A stretch of 64,000 nucleotides of DNA, taken from NCBI GenBank assembly GCA_026315105.1, contig CM048744.1:657079676-657143675 (forward strand). The letters run 5' to 3'. Positions 45,086 through 56,914 of the stretch are shown in pieces. The stretch's first letter is position 1; each line of letters opens with the position of its first letter. The DNA comes from Locusta migratoria (taxonomy: Eukaryota > Arthropoda > Insecta > Orthoptera > Acrididae). A model generated the notes under the pieces. The model was given only the letters and a program-made list of their open reading frames with translations, searched no databases and had not been told where the DNA came from. The translations under genes were made by a program, and so were the position numbers.

Positions 45086-45928
45086 TCTATTACTTGGTGT
45101 TACAAACATTGTACTTAAACTGTAATGTATGTATTGATATTGTCAGGAACTACCAAGGGAATTTTGAAGTTTTAACGCATCATGTCTCGAGTTTAATTTT
45201 ACCATTATGTGTATATTTTAGTGTCCAAAGTGAAGTATTATTTATTTATAACGCATTTGGCATGAATTACTAAAGTACACGAGGTTTCTATTAATGTGTG
45301 CCTTACCATATAACACCCTGACACAGTTCACATTATTCAAAATATAGGCTCATACGAAGGAGGAAATCAGTACTGAGTGTTGCCAGCATTTATAGCTGTC
45401 ACCGCTGCTACACAATTCGTAAATGAGGTTCGAGTTGTGTTTCTGATGTATATTATAAGTCACGCTGCCTCCATTATTACACAAGTTCATCTTAAGTCTG
45501 GCATCTGCCTTACCTACCATTGATTTTACGTGGGCGTTACATATCAAATAGCCCCATATGTACACGTTCAGATATTTTATGGGAGTATCTGCTTCCTTTA
45601 ATTGTCATGACATTGTGCAGCTGTCTAACAAACAGTATGTTCCAAATATTCTGAAACTGCCTTCTCCATCACGATGTTCGGATTGGAGTCGTAGTCCTGC
45701 ACTAGATACTATGGTTCGTGCAGGCATTGGATTCCATTCCCGCAACCCCCTACTCTGCATTGTCGATAAACGAACCAGTCTGTTGGACCTTGCCGACGGT
45801 CGCGCTGCGACAGAACGATGAGCGACAACGCGTGGCGCGCAATGATGTTGGTCGCCCAGCGGACTGCAGCGTTGCCGTGGCCTCCCTGCTCTCGTCCCTC
45901 TTGCCTACCGCAAAACCTGTGGTTGACG
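45086..45928. other. No gene seen
   Basis: AT-rich to 45650, then average composition. No domain in the short frames. Confidence 0.45.
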
Positions 45929-45940
45929 ATTACAGGACTG

Positions 45941-46454
45941 CTGGCCGCGGTGGCCTAGCGGACTGAGGCGCTCCAGTCATGGTCTGCACCAGTGGCGTAA
46001 CTAAGGGGGGGGGGGGTGAGGGGGATAGAACCTCCCCCAGAACCCGAAAAAAAAAGAAAAAAAAAAAAAAAAAAAGAGAGAGAGAGAGAGAGAAATCGCA
46101 CAACAGCAATCTGGTAAAGGTAAAGATTGAAAACTTGGGGTGTTTTACCATAATCTTTCAATGGATGGGAGTGAATTAGTTTCTTCAACGGGTGTGGTAG
46201 ATGGTAGTCTGTCTGGAAACAGACTAAAATTATGCTCGGTAAGCAGATCTATCCTTCCCCCCCCTCCCAAAGCCAAGTCCTAGTTACGCCACTGGTCTGC
46301 ACAGCCACTACGGTCGGGGGTTCGAATCCCCCATCGGGCATGGATATTTGTGACGTCCTTAGTATTAGCTGGCTCATAAGTAGTTTGTGAGTTTAGGGAC
46401 TGATGACCCCGAAGTTAAGTCCCATAAGCTATACAAACATTTGAACTTTTTTTT
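45941..46454 (+). repeat. tRNA-derived SINE (Leu/Ser-type head) split by a hAT-type MITE
   Basis: Plus strand, head CTGGCCGCGGTGGCCTAGCG, interrupted after GTCTGCAC at 45989 and resumed at 46295. It ends in a T-rich tail. A 12-bp target duplication ATTACAGGACTG lies at 45929-45940 and 46455-46466. Both insertion events can be read base by base. Confidence 0.92.
45990..46294. mobile_element. 305-bp MITE, hAT type (8-bp target duplication)
   Basis: Terminal inverted repeats CAGTGGCGTAACTA at both ends and an 8-bp target duplication GTCTGCAC (45982-45989 and 46295-46302), which is the hAT signature. The inside holds a G run, an A-rich run (46049-46075) and a short GA repeat, with no coding sequence. 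It must depend on a hAT transposase encoded elsewhere. Confidence 0.9.
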
Positions 46455-46613
46455 ATTACAGGACTGGCGAATCGTTCATCACCCGGTGCTACAGCTTTGG
46501 CAAATGTGTGGAACCAGCGTGGACTGCTCTTCCCCAGCAACTAATCTAGAATCTGAGTAAATGCCGAGGGGTGCAGCGGTGGTTATAGCCAGAAATGGCG
46601 GGAGCACTCAGTT

Positions 46614-46723
46614 CTCAAATGTTCAAATATTTGTTAAGCTCAAGGGACTTAACTCCGTGGTCAACAGTCCCTAAACTTACAAACTACTTAGGAACAACCT
46701 TATACTAAAGACGACACAAACAT
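46614..46723 (-). repeat. Truncated SINE (tail and body only)
   Basis: Tail TCAAATATTTGTTAAGCTCA to ACGACACAAACATG on the plus strand. The tRNA head is missing. Confidence 0.75.
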
Positions 46724-47379
46724 GTTGTTCAAGGAAAAAAAAAAGGACGGGGAGGAAAGAAATTAACATTACAATACAAAAGCAAGACGAATGACGTTAA
46801 TGTTCTTTATTGCTATAAGTGCTTTCTTTATACTTTAGGTACGTAATATGTTCCGAATACTTCTTCGAAGATAACAAAGTGGTTATTTAAGTGACAGCAA
46901 AGCGCTTCGTAAAGTGCAGAATTTTAATCTACATGGCTCTCATTGTAGTAGTCGTTGTAGTTGTAGTAACCGTTTCATTCATACGTAGGTCAGATGTAGA
47001 GTAATATTCTTAACCTCATGACAATATAATGAAAGAATAATAAAATCATTTCATATATACATAAAGCATATACTTAAAGGAGTAACTCTGGAAGAACGTC
47101 ATGGATAGCCGTGGGGAAAATTGTGAACTACAGCCTGAGTTAGATCAAGCTAAGAGGGATCTGGACAGGTCAAGATGGAAGAAGGTAAAGAGTGGTGGGG
47201 AGTTGCAACAGATGCTAAGAATAGGCTTAGAACTCAATCAGGCAGTGTTATGTTGAATGTGAAAAATAACTTTTATTTCTTCAGTTAGAAACTGATATGC
47301 CCCGCACAAAATATGAGCCTCAGACAGGATTAGATGTAGGCAGGACAAACTAAGATTCAATAGCAAAGTGAATAAGAAT
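46724..47379. other. Probable 5' part of the CR1-like element; no readable frame
   Basis: AT-rich with A-rich start (46732-46745). It may be 5' UTR or early ORF1 of the relic that follows. Confidence 0.35.
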
Positions 47380-47394
47380 GTAGGTCAATCAGCA

Positions 47395-47850
47395 AAGAAG
47401 AAGAAAATTTTGTTGTTAGGTATTTCACACGTCAGAGGTGTGGGCCAACTGCTGCAAGATGAATTATGAACAGAATACTACGTCACAAGTTTTTCCAAAC
47501 CTAGTGCAGGTCTCGATTTGGTGACAGAAGGACTAGATTCGCTATGTAAAGACTTTACCAAGGATGGCTTGGGCAATGGTATTAACAGAGAGCTTGGATG
47601 CAATATATAGTGTGACCTGACAAAGATTGCATTAGAATCGGGTATACCAGTGTTGAGTTTGTTCTGGAGCACCACGACCGACTTCATTTGAACTCTTCTC
47701 TCACGAGAGTCAATTTGGAATGGTTCCTTGAATCAGTATTGAGGTCATATATTGCAGTGGTTCCTGTTCACTCTCTCAGTACTTGGGATTATAGCAGGCA
47801 TGGCCTTCACCTCAACAGAAGGGATGAGTGAACTGGCTGGGCTAATAGCA
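47395..47850 (+). pseudogene. ORF1 of CR1-like element, SGNH-esterase-like relic
   Basis: The plus frame KKKILLLGISHVRGVGQLLQ resembles block I of SGNH/GDSL esterases (GDS expected; here GIS). A shift then gives YYVTSFSKPSAGLDLVTEG, and later the phrase GIMAGMAFTSTE-like in broken frame, near the expected D-x-x-H-L region (GGCCTTCACCTCAACAGAAG at 47800). Esterase-type ORF1 proteins are known from CR1-group LINEs. Multiple stops. Its downstream partner is the ORF2 relic from 48460. Confidence 0.55.
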
Positions 47851-48003
47851 GGAAACTTAAGGGGGGAGGCACTGACATGAGTGGCAAAATACCACTGTGT
47901 ACTGGTATCGGAGCAGTACCTTCCTTAGTACAGAAAACACAGAGAAAAGTTCTAAGAGAGATCAGTATTGAAACAAACCTTAGTTTAATAAAAAAAACTT
48001 AAC

Positions 48004-48460
48004 AGTATGAAACTTCCTGGCAGATTAAAATTGTGTGCCGGAACCGGGACTCGAACCTGGGACCTTTGCCTTTCGCGGGCAAGCGCACTCCCGACTGTGC
48101 TATCCCGACACGACTCACGATGCCGCCTCACAACTTTACTTCCGCCAGTACCTCGCCTCCTACTTTCCAAACTCCACAGAAACTATCCTGCGAACCATGC
48201 AAGACTAGCACTCCTGGAAGAAAGGATATAGTGGAGACATGGCTTAGCCACAGCCTAAGGGATGTTTTCAGAATGAAACTTTCACTTTGCAGCGGAGTGT
48301 GCGCTGATATGAAACTTCCGGGAAGATTAAAATTGTGTGCCGGAAGCGGGACTCGAACCTGGGACCTTTGCCTTTCGCGGGCAAGCGCACTACCGACTGT
48401 GCTATCGCGACACGGCTCACAATGCCTCCTTACAACTTCACTTCCGCCAGCACCAGTAAA
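48004..48460 (-). repeat. tRNA-derived SINE (Arg/Ala-type head), tandem pair
   Basis: Two heads on the minus strand, at about 48031-48118 and 48331-48418, each with B box GGTTCGAGTCCC. Between them lie a body end and the GGCTGTGGCTAAGCCATG segment. It separates the ORF1 and ORF2 relics of the CR1-like element. Confidence 0.85.
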
Positions 48461-50900
48461 GTTCTGAGCCATTATTAACATCTTTAAAGAAATATTTAAT
48501 GACCGAAAATATGTTATAAACCCATTAATAAGTAGCCTTTCGGATCATGAAATGCACTTCGTTTTACTAGATGTTAACAATGATGGGGAGATAAAATCTA
48601 TTAAATCTTAAAGGGTAGTCAGTCAGTAAAACTTTCTTTTAGAGGGCTGCTCGAAGACATGAATTGGGATGATGTTTACAGTGCTCATAGAATGAGTGAG
48701 AAATACAACTGATTCACAAATAATGCCCATAAGATATTTGAATTCAAATGTTCAAATGTTTGTACAACTTATGGGACTTAACTACGGGGTCATCAGTCCC
48801 TAACCTTACAATCTACTTATGAACTAATTAAGACTAAAGACGGCACAAATATCCATGCCCGAGGGGGGATTCGAACCCCCGACCATAGTGGCCGTGCTGA
48901 CCATGACTGGAGCGCCTCAGCCACCTCGCCCACTGCGGAAGGCTAAGATATTTGAAAACAGCTTACCATTCAAACTAACCCAGACTACACCAAAGTCTAC
49001 AAGGAAGCCACAGATTACTTAAGTAATAAAGGTGTCCTGTAAAAGAAACTGAAAACTGTTTCTATCAGTCAGCAACAGTTCAGATGCAAATGCTTTGTAT
49101 CATTACAAAACACACTGCAAAATGTTGAAGATGATAATACAGACATCACAGAAGATGCATTATCAAATTAGTATAGTCACACTACATAAGAAAATAAAGA
49201 CAATATAAGACAGTAAAGGGAGAAACTGGCAGTACTAGAAATGAAGTCAAGCACATAGCATTAGGAATAGATGATACACAGGTAAGATATATGTGCAGTG
49301 TTGCTGACATTTTCATTCAGCATTTCATAATTATTACTGAAAATAAAGGGTTATCAGGGGCAGTAAAGCTGCAATGTAATATCTTACACCTGTCACTACA
49401 AATAAAGGATGTGTGTGACACAGAACCACTAACCCAACGTTAATCCTTAAAATCCAAAAATCCCAGAGGCTAATATATCAACATATACAAATAAACAGTG
49501 TACCTCTGAATTTAGTGATAAGTCACTTGTGTAACCAGTCTTCTGTCAATGGAATATTTCCTGTATGGTTGATATATGCTGAAGTTAAGGAGATTAAGAA
49601 ATGCCATCAAACTCCCGTCCAGTTTACCTTTTCCCATATTCTCGAATCTTTTAGAAACGATTATGTGCAATCGTTCTCTCAAACATGTGACCACTAATAA
49701 AATATTAATTATGTCAGAAATCGGATTTAGAAAGAGTTCCAATATTAAGAATGCTATCTACACATACAGTGAGAACATACTTAATTCATTAGAAAATAAA
49801 TTACAGATCTCTGGCGTGTATGATCTGTGATCTTGTAAACGGAATTTGTATAAATCATAACATACTTTTAAGCAAATTGGAATATTACGGTGTAACAAGA
49901 AATGCTGCAAACTGATTCAAATTGTGTATCACTTAGAGGAAACAAAGTATGTCGATAGTAAAGTCACGTATACTGAACTGACAGGCCTTATTCATATGGG
50001 ATTACTAATATGTGAAGTCCCTCAAGGTTCCATCTTTGCACCCTTGTGTTTCTTGTATATATAAATGATCTTTCATCAGCAACATTACCTGATGTTAAGT
50101 TTGTTTTCTTTTCATATGACACAAACGTTGCAGTAAATAGTGAATCAAGTATAGCCTTAGGAATATTGGCTAATTCAATTTTAAAATACATGAATAAGAG
50201 CTTCCTTGTCAATTATCTGTCATTAAGCCTTGAAAAAGGTCACTATATGCAGTTTAGGACCTGTAAAAGGTTTCTTGCCAGTATATGCCTAAAACATGAG
50301 ACTGAGATAAAATAATTCAACAACGTTACATTCTTGGGATTATGGCTTGTCAATAATTTTAATTGCGAGGAACATATCACATAACTGCATAACCGTGTAA
50401 ACGAGTTGCTGTTTGCTATGCGAATGTTGTCAGACATATAGAAATGTAAAAAGCTAGCGTATTACGCCCATTTGCATTCCATAATGTCATATGGGACTAT
50501 TTTGTGGGGTAACTGAACAGGCCGAGCCCAGAAGTGTGCATTACGACTCATTTGCAATGACAAATGAAGAACATCCTGGTGAAGGATATTTAATGAACCG
50601 GGGGTACTAACTACTTCTTCCCAATATGCTTATTCTCAAATGAAAGATTTCATTAGGACATTTTTTTTTTCAGACCAAGAGCTCAGTTCATGAAATCAAC
50701 AGTAGAAACAATAACAACTTTTACAAAGATTTAAAGTCACTTACTTTGTCTCAGAAAGGTTTCGATTTATTCCGGAATACACATTTTCAGTAACATGTCA
50801 GCAGCCATAAAAATTTAATACAGAATAAGAGTCCAAAGGGTTTTTTGTGCGGACACTTATTTCTACTCTATCGATGAATTTCTTAGCAGAAGTGATTCAC
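48461..50900 (+). pseudogene. ORF2 of CR1-like LINE, decayed
   Basis: Pieces in order: NPLISSLSDHEMHFVLLDV (end of the endonuclease, with SDH), VSCKRN*KLFLSVSNSSD (linker), VKHIALGIDDTQ, then QFTFPIFSNLLETIMCNRSL, GFRKSSNIKNAIYTYSENIL (RT fingers, FG.R..S.T..A), EVPQGSIFAPLCFLYI (motif B, PQGS) and fragments of the palm. Motif C is not readable. More than ten stops or shifts. A SINE is nested at 48743-48944. The whole element probably spans 46.7-51.2 kb. Confidence 0.75.
48743..48944 (-). repeat. tRNA-derived SINE (Leu/Ser-type head), nested in the CR1-like ORF2
   Basis: Complete copy with a 12-bp target duplication AAGATATTTGAA (48731-48742 and 48945-48956), splitting the ORF2 relic. Confidence 0.92.
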
Positions 50901-51609
50901 GTGTGTATGTTATTTTATACAATAACATAAAATGTGAATATTGTGTTCAGTCTTACTTCGGTACCAACCTTCTGCAATAGTGTGATCATTTCAAATAAGA
51001 GTTGTAAAACATAGAGAATAAAAAGGAGTGCATAAGAATTATCTTATGCACACAGTATATTCATCATTTATAATGCAGTAAAAAGTTTTACAAACTTTTA
51101 AATACAATTATTCATAAGAATTCGATTTTGCTAACCCATCCCAAATCCCAAAGGGATCTTCGAAAGGTACATTAACAAATATGGTCTTATTTTTTATTTA
51201 TTGTGGATCTCGTTTTGTGACGTTCTACATCCAAGAGGATCTCCTCAGTGTGGATGAACTGGAACTAAAAGTACATCTAATATAATATAATCCCTTAATT
51301 TTGGATCGCAGCGTCTCCATTGCGCCAGGATAGTTACTAGAAGTTCTTGTGTAACATTTCAACGTTTGGAGAGAATCTGTCCCGAAGAAGACACGGGGTC
51401 TGGGCTTCTCGTTCTAGTGGACTGGTAACTATTCATTGGAGCTCTAGATACGGATTGGCAACAGACAGGGAATATTATAGGATGCGTAGTTAACCATGAG
51501 ATAATAATTATTATGACATGTTTCGAGTCGTCGAGTATCGACTCCCCCACCGACCACGACACAGGAGGTGGTTTGCAACGTGAGCCGCCTCCAATCATCA
51601 CCACCAGAG
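50901..51609. other. Probable 3' UTR of the CR1-like relic, then unassigned
   Basis: AT-rich to about 51280 and then average. No frame with domain support. Confidence 0.35.
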
Positions 51610-51775
51610 AGAAGGCCGCGGCGCTCTCGTGTGACGTCAGGCAGAGTAGGTTGCGCGCGCATAGCTGACTGGCTCGCTGCTTCGGCATAGTGGGCCGCGC
51701 CCCAGCGGCTACCCAGACAGCTATGCGCGCGCAACCTACTATGCCTGATGTCACCCGAGAGCGCCGCGGCCTTCT
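51610..51775. repeat. GC-rich 58-bp inverted repeat with 50-bp spacer
   Basis: Left arm 51610-51667 and right arm 51718-51775 are near-perfect complements: AGAAGGCCGCGGCGCTCTCG against CGAGAGCGCCGCGGCCTTCT, then the shared GTAGGTTGCGCGCGCATAGCTG. Only a few mismatches. The short frames on both strands are consequences of the palindrome. Confidence 0.9.
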
Positions 51776-52199
51776 GTGTAGGTGGTGTTGCTCCAATCCG
51801 CGTCCGCAGACGGGCCGCGACTACTGCCGCCGGCCGGCAGCGCCCCAGCCGAAAGGCGGCGTGGGCGGACGAGACCGCGTGGGCAGTCTGGTGCCGGATC
51901 GGGAGCAGCCCACTTTGTCTTTGGAATATTACTGTTACATGTCTAGTTTCTTTGATCAGTAAGAATGTTGTGTGAACTTTAGTCTACTTTAATAATTTGT
52001 GTTGATGGAACAGTGTTGGTCGTCCCAGCGTTTCCATCCTCGGATACCCTTATACCGTAGACGAAATAACAATATGCACAGCATGTTACTGAATACTGGG
52101 CTACTACAAGTGTCATCACCGACTAGGTACTACCTATGCTCTTCAAATCACCTATGCACCTAAACAAACATATTTACAATTCATCACTCTTATAGACTA
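51776..52199. other. No gene seen
   Basis: GC-rich to 51910, then AT-rich; no recognised feature. Confidence 0.4.
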
Positions 52200-52690
52200 A
52201 AGAGGAATGTGGCGTCTTCTCTGTATCTACTTGGAGGCTCCGTACGTCACCTCAAGCTGTGTGCTGCAAGGTACATCACGTACCACTGTCACTTCCTCCT
52301 GTCCAGGCGCGTGTGCCTCTCTGTGGCCACTAATCTTATCCTTGCGGACACTTCGCGAAATATACGTAGGAGGAAGGAATATAATGAATGACTCATCATG
52401 AAACGTTTGGTCTCGGAACTTTGACAGACGCCCAAACCGCGCTGCAGAACGCCTCTCTTGCAGCCCGTGCCATTAGTTTCCTAATCTTCTCCATGGCGCT
52501 TTCACGATTACAAAAAGAGCCCGTAATGAGGCGTGCTGCTCTCCGTTGGATCTTCTCTATGTCTTCTATTAATCCTATCTGCTACAGATCCCACACTGAT
52601 GAGCAACACTGAAGCACAGGATGAACGAGACTTTTGTAACTACTTCCTTTGTTGACGGAATGCACTCCCTGATGATTCTTTCAGTAAATC
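52200..52690 (-). pseudogene. CR1-like LINE fragment, C-terminal RT region
   Basis: The minus frame reads IEDIEKIQRRAARLITGSF and ESAMEKIRKLMARAARERR, the thumb/C-terminal stretch after the RT core (compare KVQRTARLV at 41285-42320). No core motifs. 5' truncated. Confidence 0.65.
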
Positions 52691-52739
52691 TGTCTGGCTT
52701 CTGCCTAAGACACGACATTTTATATGATCGATCCACTTG

Positions 52740-53190
52740 AGATTTCTCATTGCTTATGACGTTGTACCTCCTGAACTATGTGTCGTAGGTGTTTGTTACC
52801 CCTAAAGCAATTGTTCCCTCACGGTAAGGAATACGTGCATCAAACTTGTTTGAAATCGGTCCAGTGATGTGGGAGGAGATGTCCAACACTGTCCTGTGGT
52901 GCAACAGTTTCTCGCGCATTTCATTGTTTACGACGTCATATCTCTTGAACTGTGTGTTGGACGTTACCGCAATACGTAGAGTGCTCAGAAGGTCAAATAT
53001 GCAAAATTTAATCAAGATTGGAGCAGTGCTGTAGGTTTGTATGCAATACAAAAACACAAACCTACAAGCACACAGACTGCCGAACAATACTCGCAAGTAA
53101 CAATTCAGAAGTCTTTGCTGGTTCCTGTAAACCAGAAAAGACTTTTGTATTGTTACCTGCGATAATCGTTCGGCCGTTACTTTTTTCCGA
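52740..53190. repeat. Diverged tandem units plus a short inverted repeat
   Basis: Two related units of about 160 bp share CATTG(C/T)TTA(T/C)GACGT and CTGAACT(A/G)TGTGT (starts about 52749 and 52922). They are followed by an inverted repeat around 53132 (arms about 53080-53127 and 53137-53185; GACTTTTGTATTGTTAC against GTAACAATTCAGAAGTC). No coding support. Class unknown. Confidence 0.6.
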
Positions 53191-54289
53191 ATACGACGCG
53201 ATTTTGAGGGACAATGCCATTCACATTCTTGGTTCTCACAAATCTTCAGCTGTTTGAGATGCGGGGGAGGACAGCAGCCTTTGCGCATTTGAAAGGTGAG
53301 GTGCAGGAGCCGGTGTCTCGTGAGTTGAAATTAGTGTGTGTCTCCAATGCGACAGAGTGACTTCTTACAATCGTCTAAAATGTATTTGCTATGCTTTAGT
53401 GATCATGTGCGCATTTATCTGTTCTTGGAGTTCAATTGAAACAAGACTACCTTAGCAACAAATTTCTCAGGTGTATACTGGGAAGATAATTTTGAAATAA
53501 AAAAGCTCGGTTTACGACGGCTCAGCTTCAGTTGAAACAAACGCAAATACGCAGAGGTAATATCTTCTACAGGGAAACAAATGTTGACTTTCTAGAAATA
53601 AACTTTCGTTTCCCATGCTTGCTGTTTGCTAAGAGCAAAGTTACCAGGTGGACATGCACTGGCGTATCAGATCCACTCATCTAACCCAGAAGGTTAAGAA
53701 GCACGAGAAAATTATGTATCGTGTATCAAAATCAGTAGAGTTAGAAAGTGCTAGAATCTCAGTTTGGTAAAAAAAAATGTTAGAACAACCAGTTTTCGAG
53801 CTAAGTGATTCAATTAGTTCAAAGGTAAACTGCATAATGTATTAAAGGTAGTGCACTCCCAGTCACTTTAGTCACCAACAGCCCCTGAATTACATTGCCA
53901 TAGGATGCTTGAGACGGTATGCCTAGGTACAGAAAGAGTTCACTTTAAATGTTCACAATTAAATTGTTTAAACGTACAAATTCGCAGTTAAATTCAAGTA
54001 AAAAACTGTATGACTCACGACACAGTTAATGTGATGTTAGCATGGTGCTTGTGATCTGCAATATCTTGAACGCTCCATACTGTATGTTAATCATTTTCAA
54101 ATGAACGCAGTTATGCTACAGTTTTCTTTTAAAATAATATGTCAAGAAAATCGTCAGAATAGTAAGACATCATTGTGTAAAAGCATTTTCAATGTAGAAT
54201 AAAAATTAACAATTACTGACTTGTCGGAATTACCGCTTCAGTCGTTTCGTGTAACATACTGAAACTGATCTGGCTTATCAGACATGCTC
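53191..54289. other. No gene seen
   Basis: AT-rich, no protein-like frame or repeat signature recognised. Confidence 0.5.
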
Positions 54290-54486
54290 TCAAACGTAGA
54301 AATGTTTGTGAATCTGAGGGATTTAACTGCTGCAGTTATCAGTCTCAAGGTTTACAGACTAAAACTAACTTATACTAAGGAGAACACACACACCCATGCC
54401 GGAGGGAAGAATCGCACCTCCGTTGGCCAGAAACCACGCACTCCGCAGCAAGGAGCCTTAGAGCGCTCGGCCACTCCACCGCGGCT
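54290..54486 (-). repeat. Diverged Leu/Ser-head SINE subfamily
   Basis: On the minus strand the head is CCGCGGTGGAGTGGCCGAGC, and the body is changed (CCATGCCGGAGGGAAGAATC on the plus strand). The tail GAAATGTTTGTGAATCTGAG replaces the common tail. Related to the copy at 15205-15340. Confidence 0.7.
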
Positions 54487-55018
54487 TAAACGTAAAACGT
54501 TGTACATGATAGTTGTGTTTAATAGCTTTTAGGATATTTAGTAGCAAATATTTTGTATGCAAACTTTTTTGAATCTGATACAATTTCTTGTATACTTGAA
54601 TAGGTATGAACCAACTACAGGCTAATCATCAGATACATATGATACAAGAAAATGATTAACTGGGACTATATGCAGCTACTCAATAGGCTTTGCTGCTGCC
54701 AAAAATAAGAGAAAACTAATTAGTTATGTACGAATTCTTTTGTTCATCCGTTAAACTGATTGTTGGTTTTCATTGTAAGACCTTGCCCTATAAAATTTTC
54801 ATTTTTTGTGCTTCCATTTCCATACTTTCGTCATGGTAATAAAAAAATAAAGTGGCCCATAATTGTGCTACGTCACGACATTGTTTTGGCACATGGGACT
54901 ACATTTGATCGTCACTCAGATACAAAATAAAACTGTCGAACATAGCAACTACCTCATTATAAATAACAATGAAAACCTACGAAACAATGGCTTAATTTCA
55001 TAGTCACAAAAATCCGCA

Positions 55019-55207
55019 CCGGCCGCGGCGGCCGAGCGGTCTGCGGCGTGCCAGTCACGGTCTGCACGGCCGCTGCGGTCAGGGGTTCGAATTCCCCTCG
55101 AGGATGGATATTTGTGCCGTCTTTGGTGTTAGCTAGTTCATAAGTAGTTTGTAAGTTTTGGGACCGATTACCCCTAGTTAAGTCCCATAAGCTATGCAAA
55201 CATTAGA
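55019..55207 (+). repeat. tRNA-derived SINE (Leu/Ser-type head), complete
   Basis: Complete copy with a 13-bp target duplication ACAAAAATC(C/T)GCA (55006-55018 and 55208-55220), one mismatch between the two copies. Confidence 0.9.
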
Positions 55208-55220
55208 ACAAAAATCTGCA

Positions 55221-56377
55221 TGTTCAACCATGAATTCAGTATTTTTGTATTCCCATCGACGGTGACGTATTTTACCTTCCCAGTTTGACGGAGAGATGGA
55301 AATGGCAATGTTGATTGACTTTCTTCGTTAACTGCAGCTATGCGGCCTTGATCGAACGATTGAACGGTATGTTAGATACATGTACAGTTAGAGTTCTACG
55401 GTCAATCTGTGTGATATTTAAACGTTTGACCCGCAAGAACCGCACAGAAATATAAACGTACAGAAATCTTTGTCCGTTACCAGATGCGTCAACATTTAAC
55501 TTGCATATTGTCCGGCATCTAGCAGAACTCTATCTGCATAAAACGCGGAACATGTAGGGGCACTCTCTTCGGATTACGCACTGTGTTGTTGCACAGTGTT
55601 CTTAACTTAGCTGATATAATTAGTTTTCCTTCTTTTTGAAGTCTCTACGTGAGTTAATGCTGTTCCCGCGTAATGTTCTTAGTGTTAAGCTGAATGTCAC
55701 GTCGCTGGCCCCGCAAACACCGAACATTAATATTCTACTCGCATGGCTGTTTCATTGTGCCTCAAGAACTAGTACCTAACTTTCCCATGAAGAGAACAAA
55801 GCTAAAGGCGATACTGAGTTTCGCCTTGTCTTTACTGCTACAAACAATCTAAAGCTATTATCATTATGCTCCAAAAACGAACAGTATATATATTCAGACA
55901 TAATATAGTTGGTCGCATATGCAGTTGGTTCTAAACCAGCTCTGGTTAGTAAAGAAAGCGCAGATCGAGATAAAACTAATATGATTTTATGTAATTAGTT
56001 TAAGGGGGAAAACAAACTTGTACCACATTGGTATTTAGAATTATGTTACCACACGTCTTGTCGTAAAAGCCCGAAAACACGTGTCTGTCTGCTTCACAGA
56101 AACATTAGTCTTCGGAAGTAATTTTCATTATTTAGAACATTACACAAATCATGTGACACATTATAGATTCCAATTCCAATTTGGTATCCTTCCGAACGGT
56201 CTGTTACATGCCGTGAGAGACACATTCACATCTATACATACTCTGTAGGTAGACTTACATGTGATCATACTTCGAAAAACTAATATTTCAGGGAAAAGGA
56301 AGTTTATGGTCTAACATCCAGTCTGCATCATGGTCATTAGAGACAGTGCAACACTCTGATGACTTTCATCAAGGGTA
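55221..56377. other. No gene seen
   Basis: Average to AT-rich sequence without coding or terminal-repeat support. Confidence 0.45.
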
Positions 56378-56515
56378 GGAATAGAAATCGACAGTACCAT
56401 TTGAATGGAACCATTCTTGCTGGGGTGATTTACTAAAATAACTGAAAACCGAAATCAGGAAAGTCCAAGGCGGTTTTGAACCGCCGTCCTCACTATTATT
56501 TGAATAGTGAAAAAA
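56378..56515 (-). repeat. tRNA-derived SINE fragment, fourth type
   Basis: On the minus strand, a B-box-like GGCGGTTCAAAACCGCC is followed by CCTGATTTCGGTTTTCAG and AATGGTTCCATTCAAATGG, the usual order in another common orthopteran repeat. The A-box side is missing. Confidence 0.6.
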
Positions 56516-56688
56516 AAGCACTGTACATTTAAGAAACACAAGTATGTACCACACACTGTACAAACGATTGACAATGGCCTCTTAGGGGAGTTTGAGGTCA
56601 CAGCAAGCAAAATGTGCAGCACTAGTTGTATCTATGAGGGTTAGAACCTAAATAGTAGCAACTATTTATTTGCAAAGCGATACATGTT

Positions 56689-56888
56689 CAAAATGTTCAA
56701 ATGTTTGTTAAGCTTAAGGGACTTAACTACAAGGTCATCAGTCCCTAAACTTACAAACTACTTATGAGCTACCTACAACTAAGGACGGCACAAATATCCA
56801 TGCCCGAGGGGGGATTCGAACCCCCGACCGTAGTGGCCGTGCAGACCGTGACTGAAGCGCCTCAGTCTCCTCGGCCACCGCGGCCGGC
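56689..56888 (-). repeat. tRNA-derived SINE (Leu/Ser-type head), complete
   Basis: Complete copy with a 13-bp target duplication AGCGATACATGTT (56676-56688 and 56889-56901). Confidence 0.92.
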
Positions 56889-56914
56889 AGCGATACATGT
56901 TTCCACCTGTTACT

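Noticed and set aside
51359..51975. Four overlapping frames with similar proteins on both strands
   Set aside because: The similarity (MRAQPTxPDVTRERRG) is produced by the 58-bp inverted repeat.
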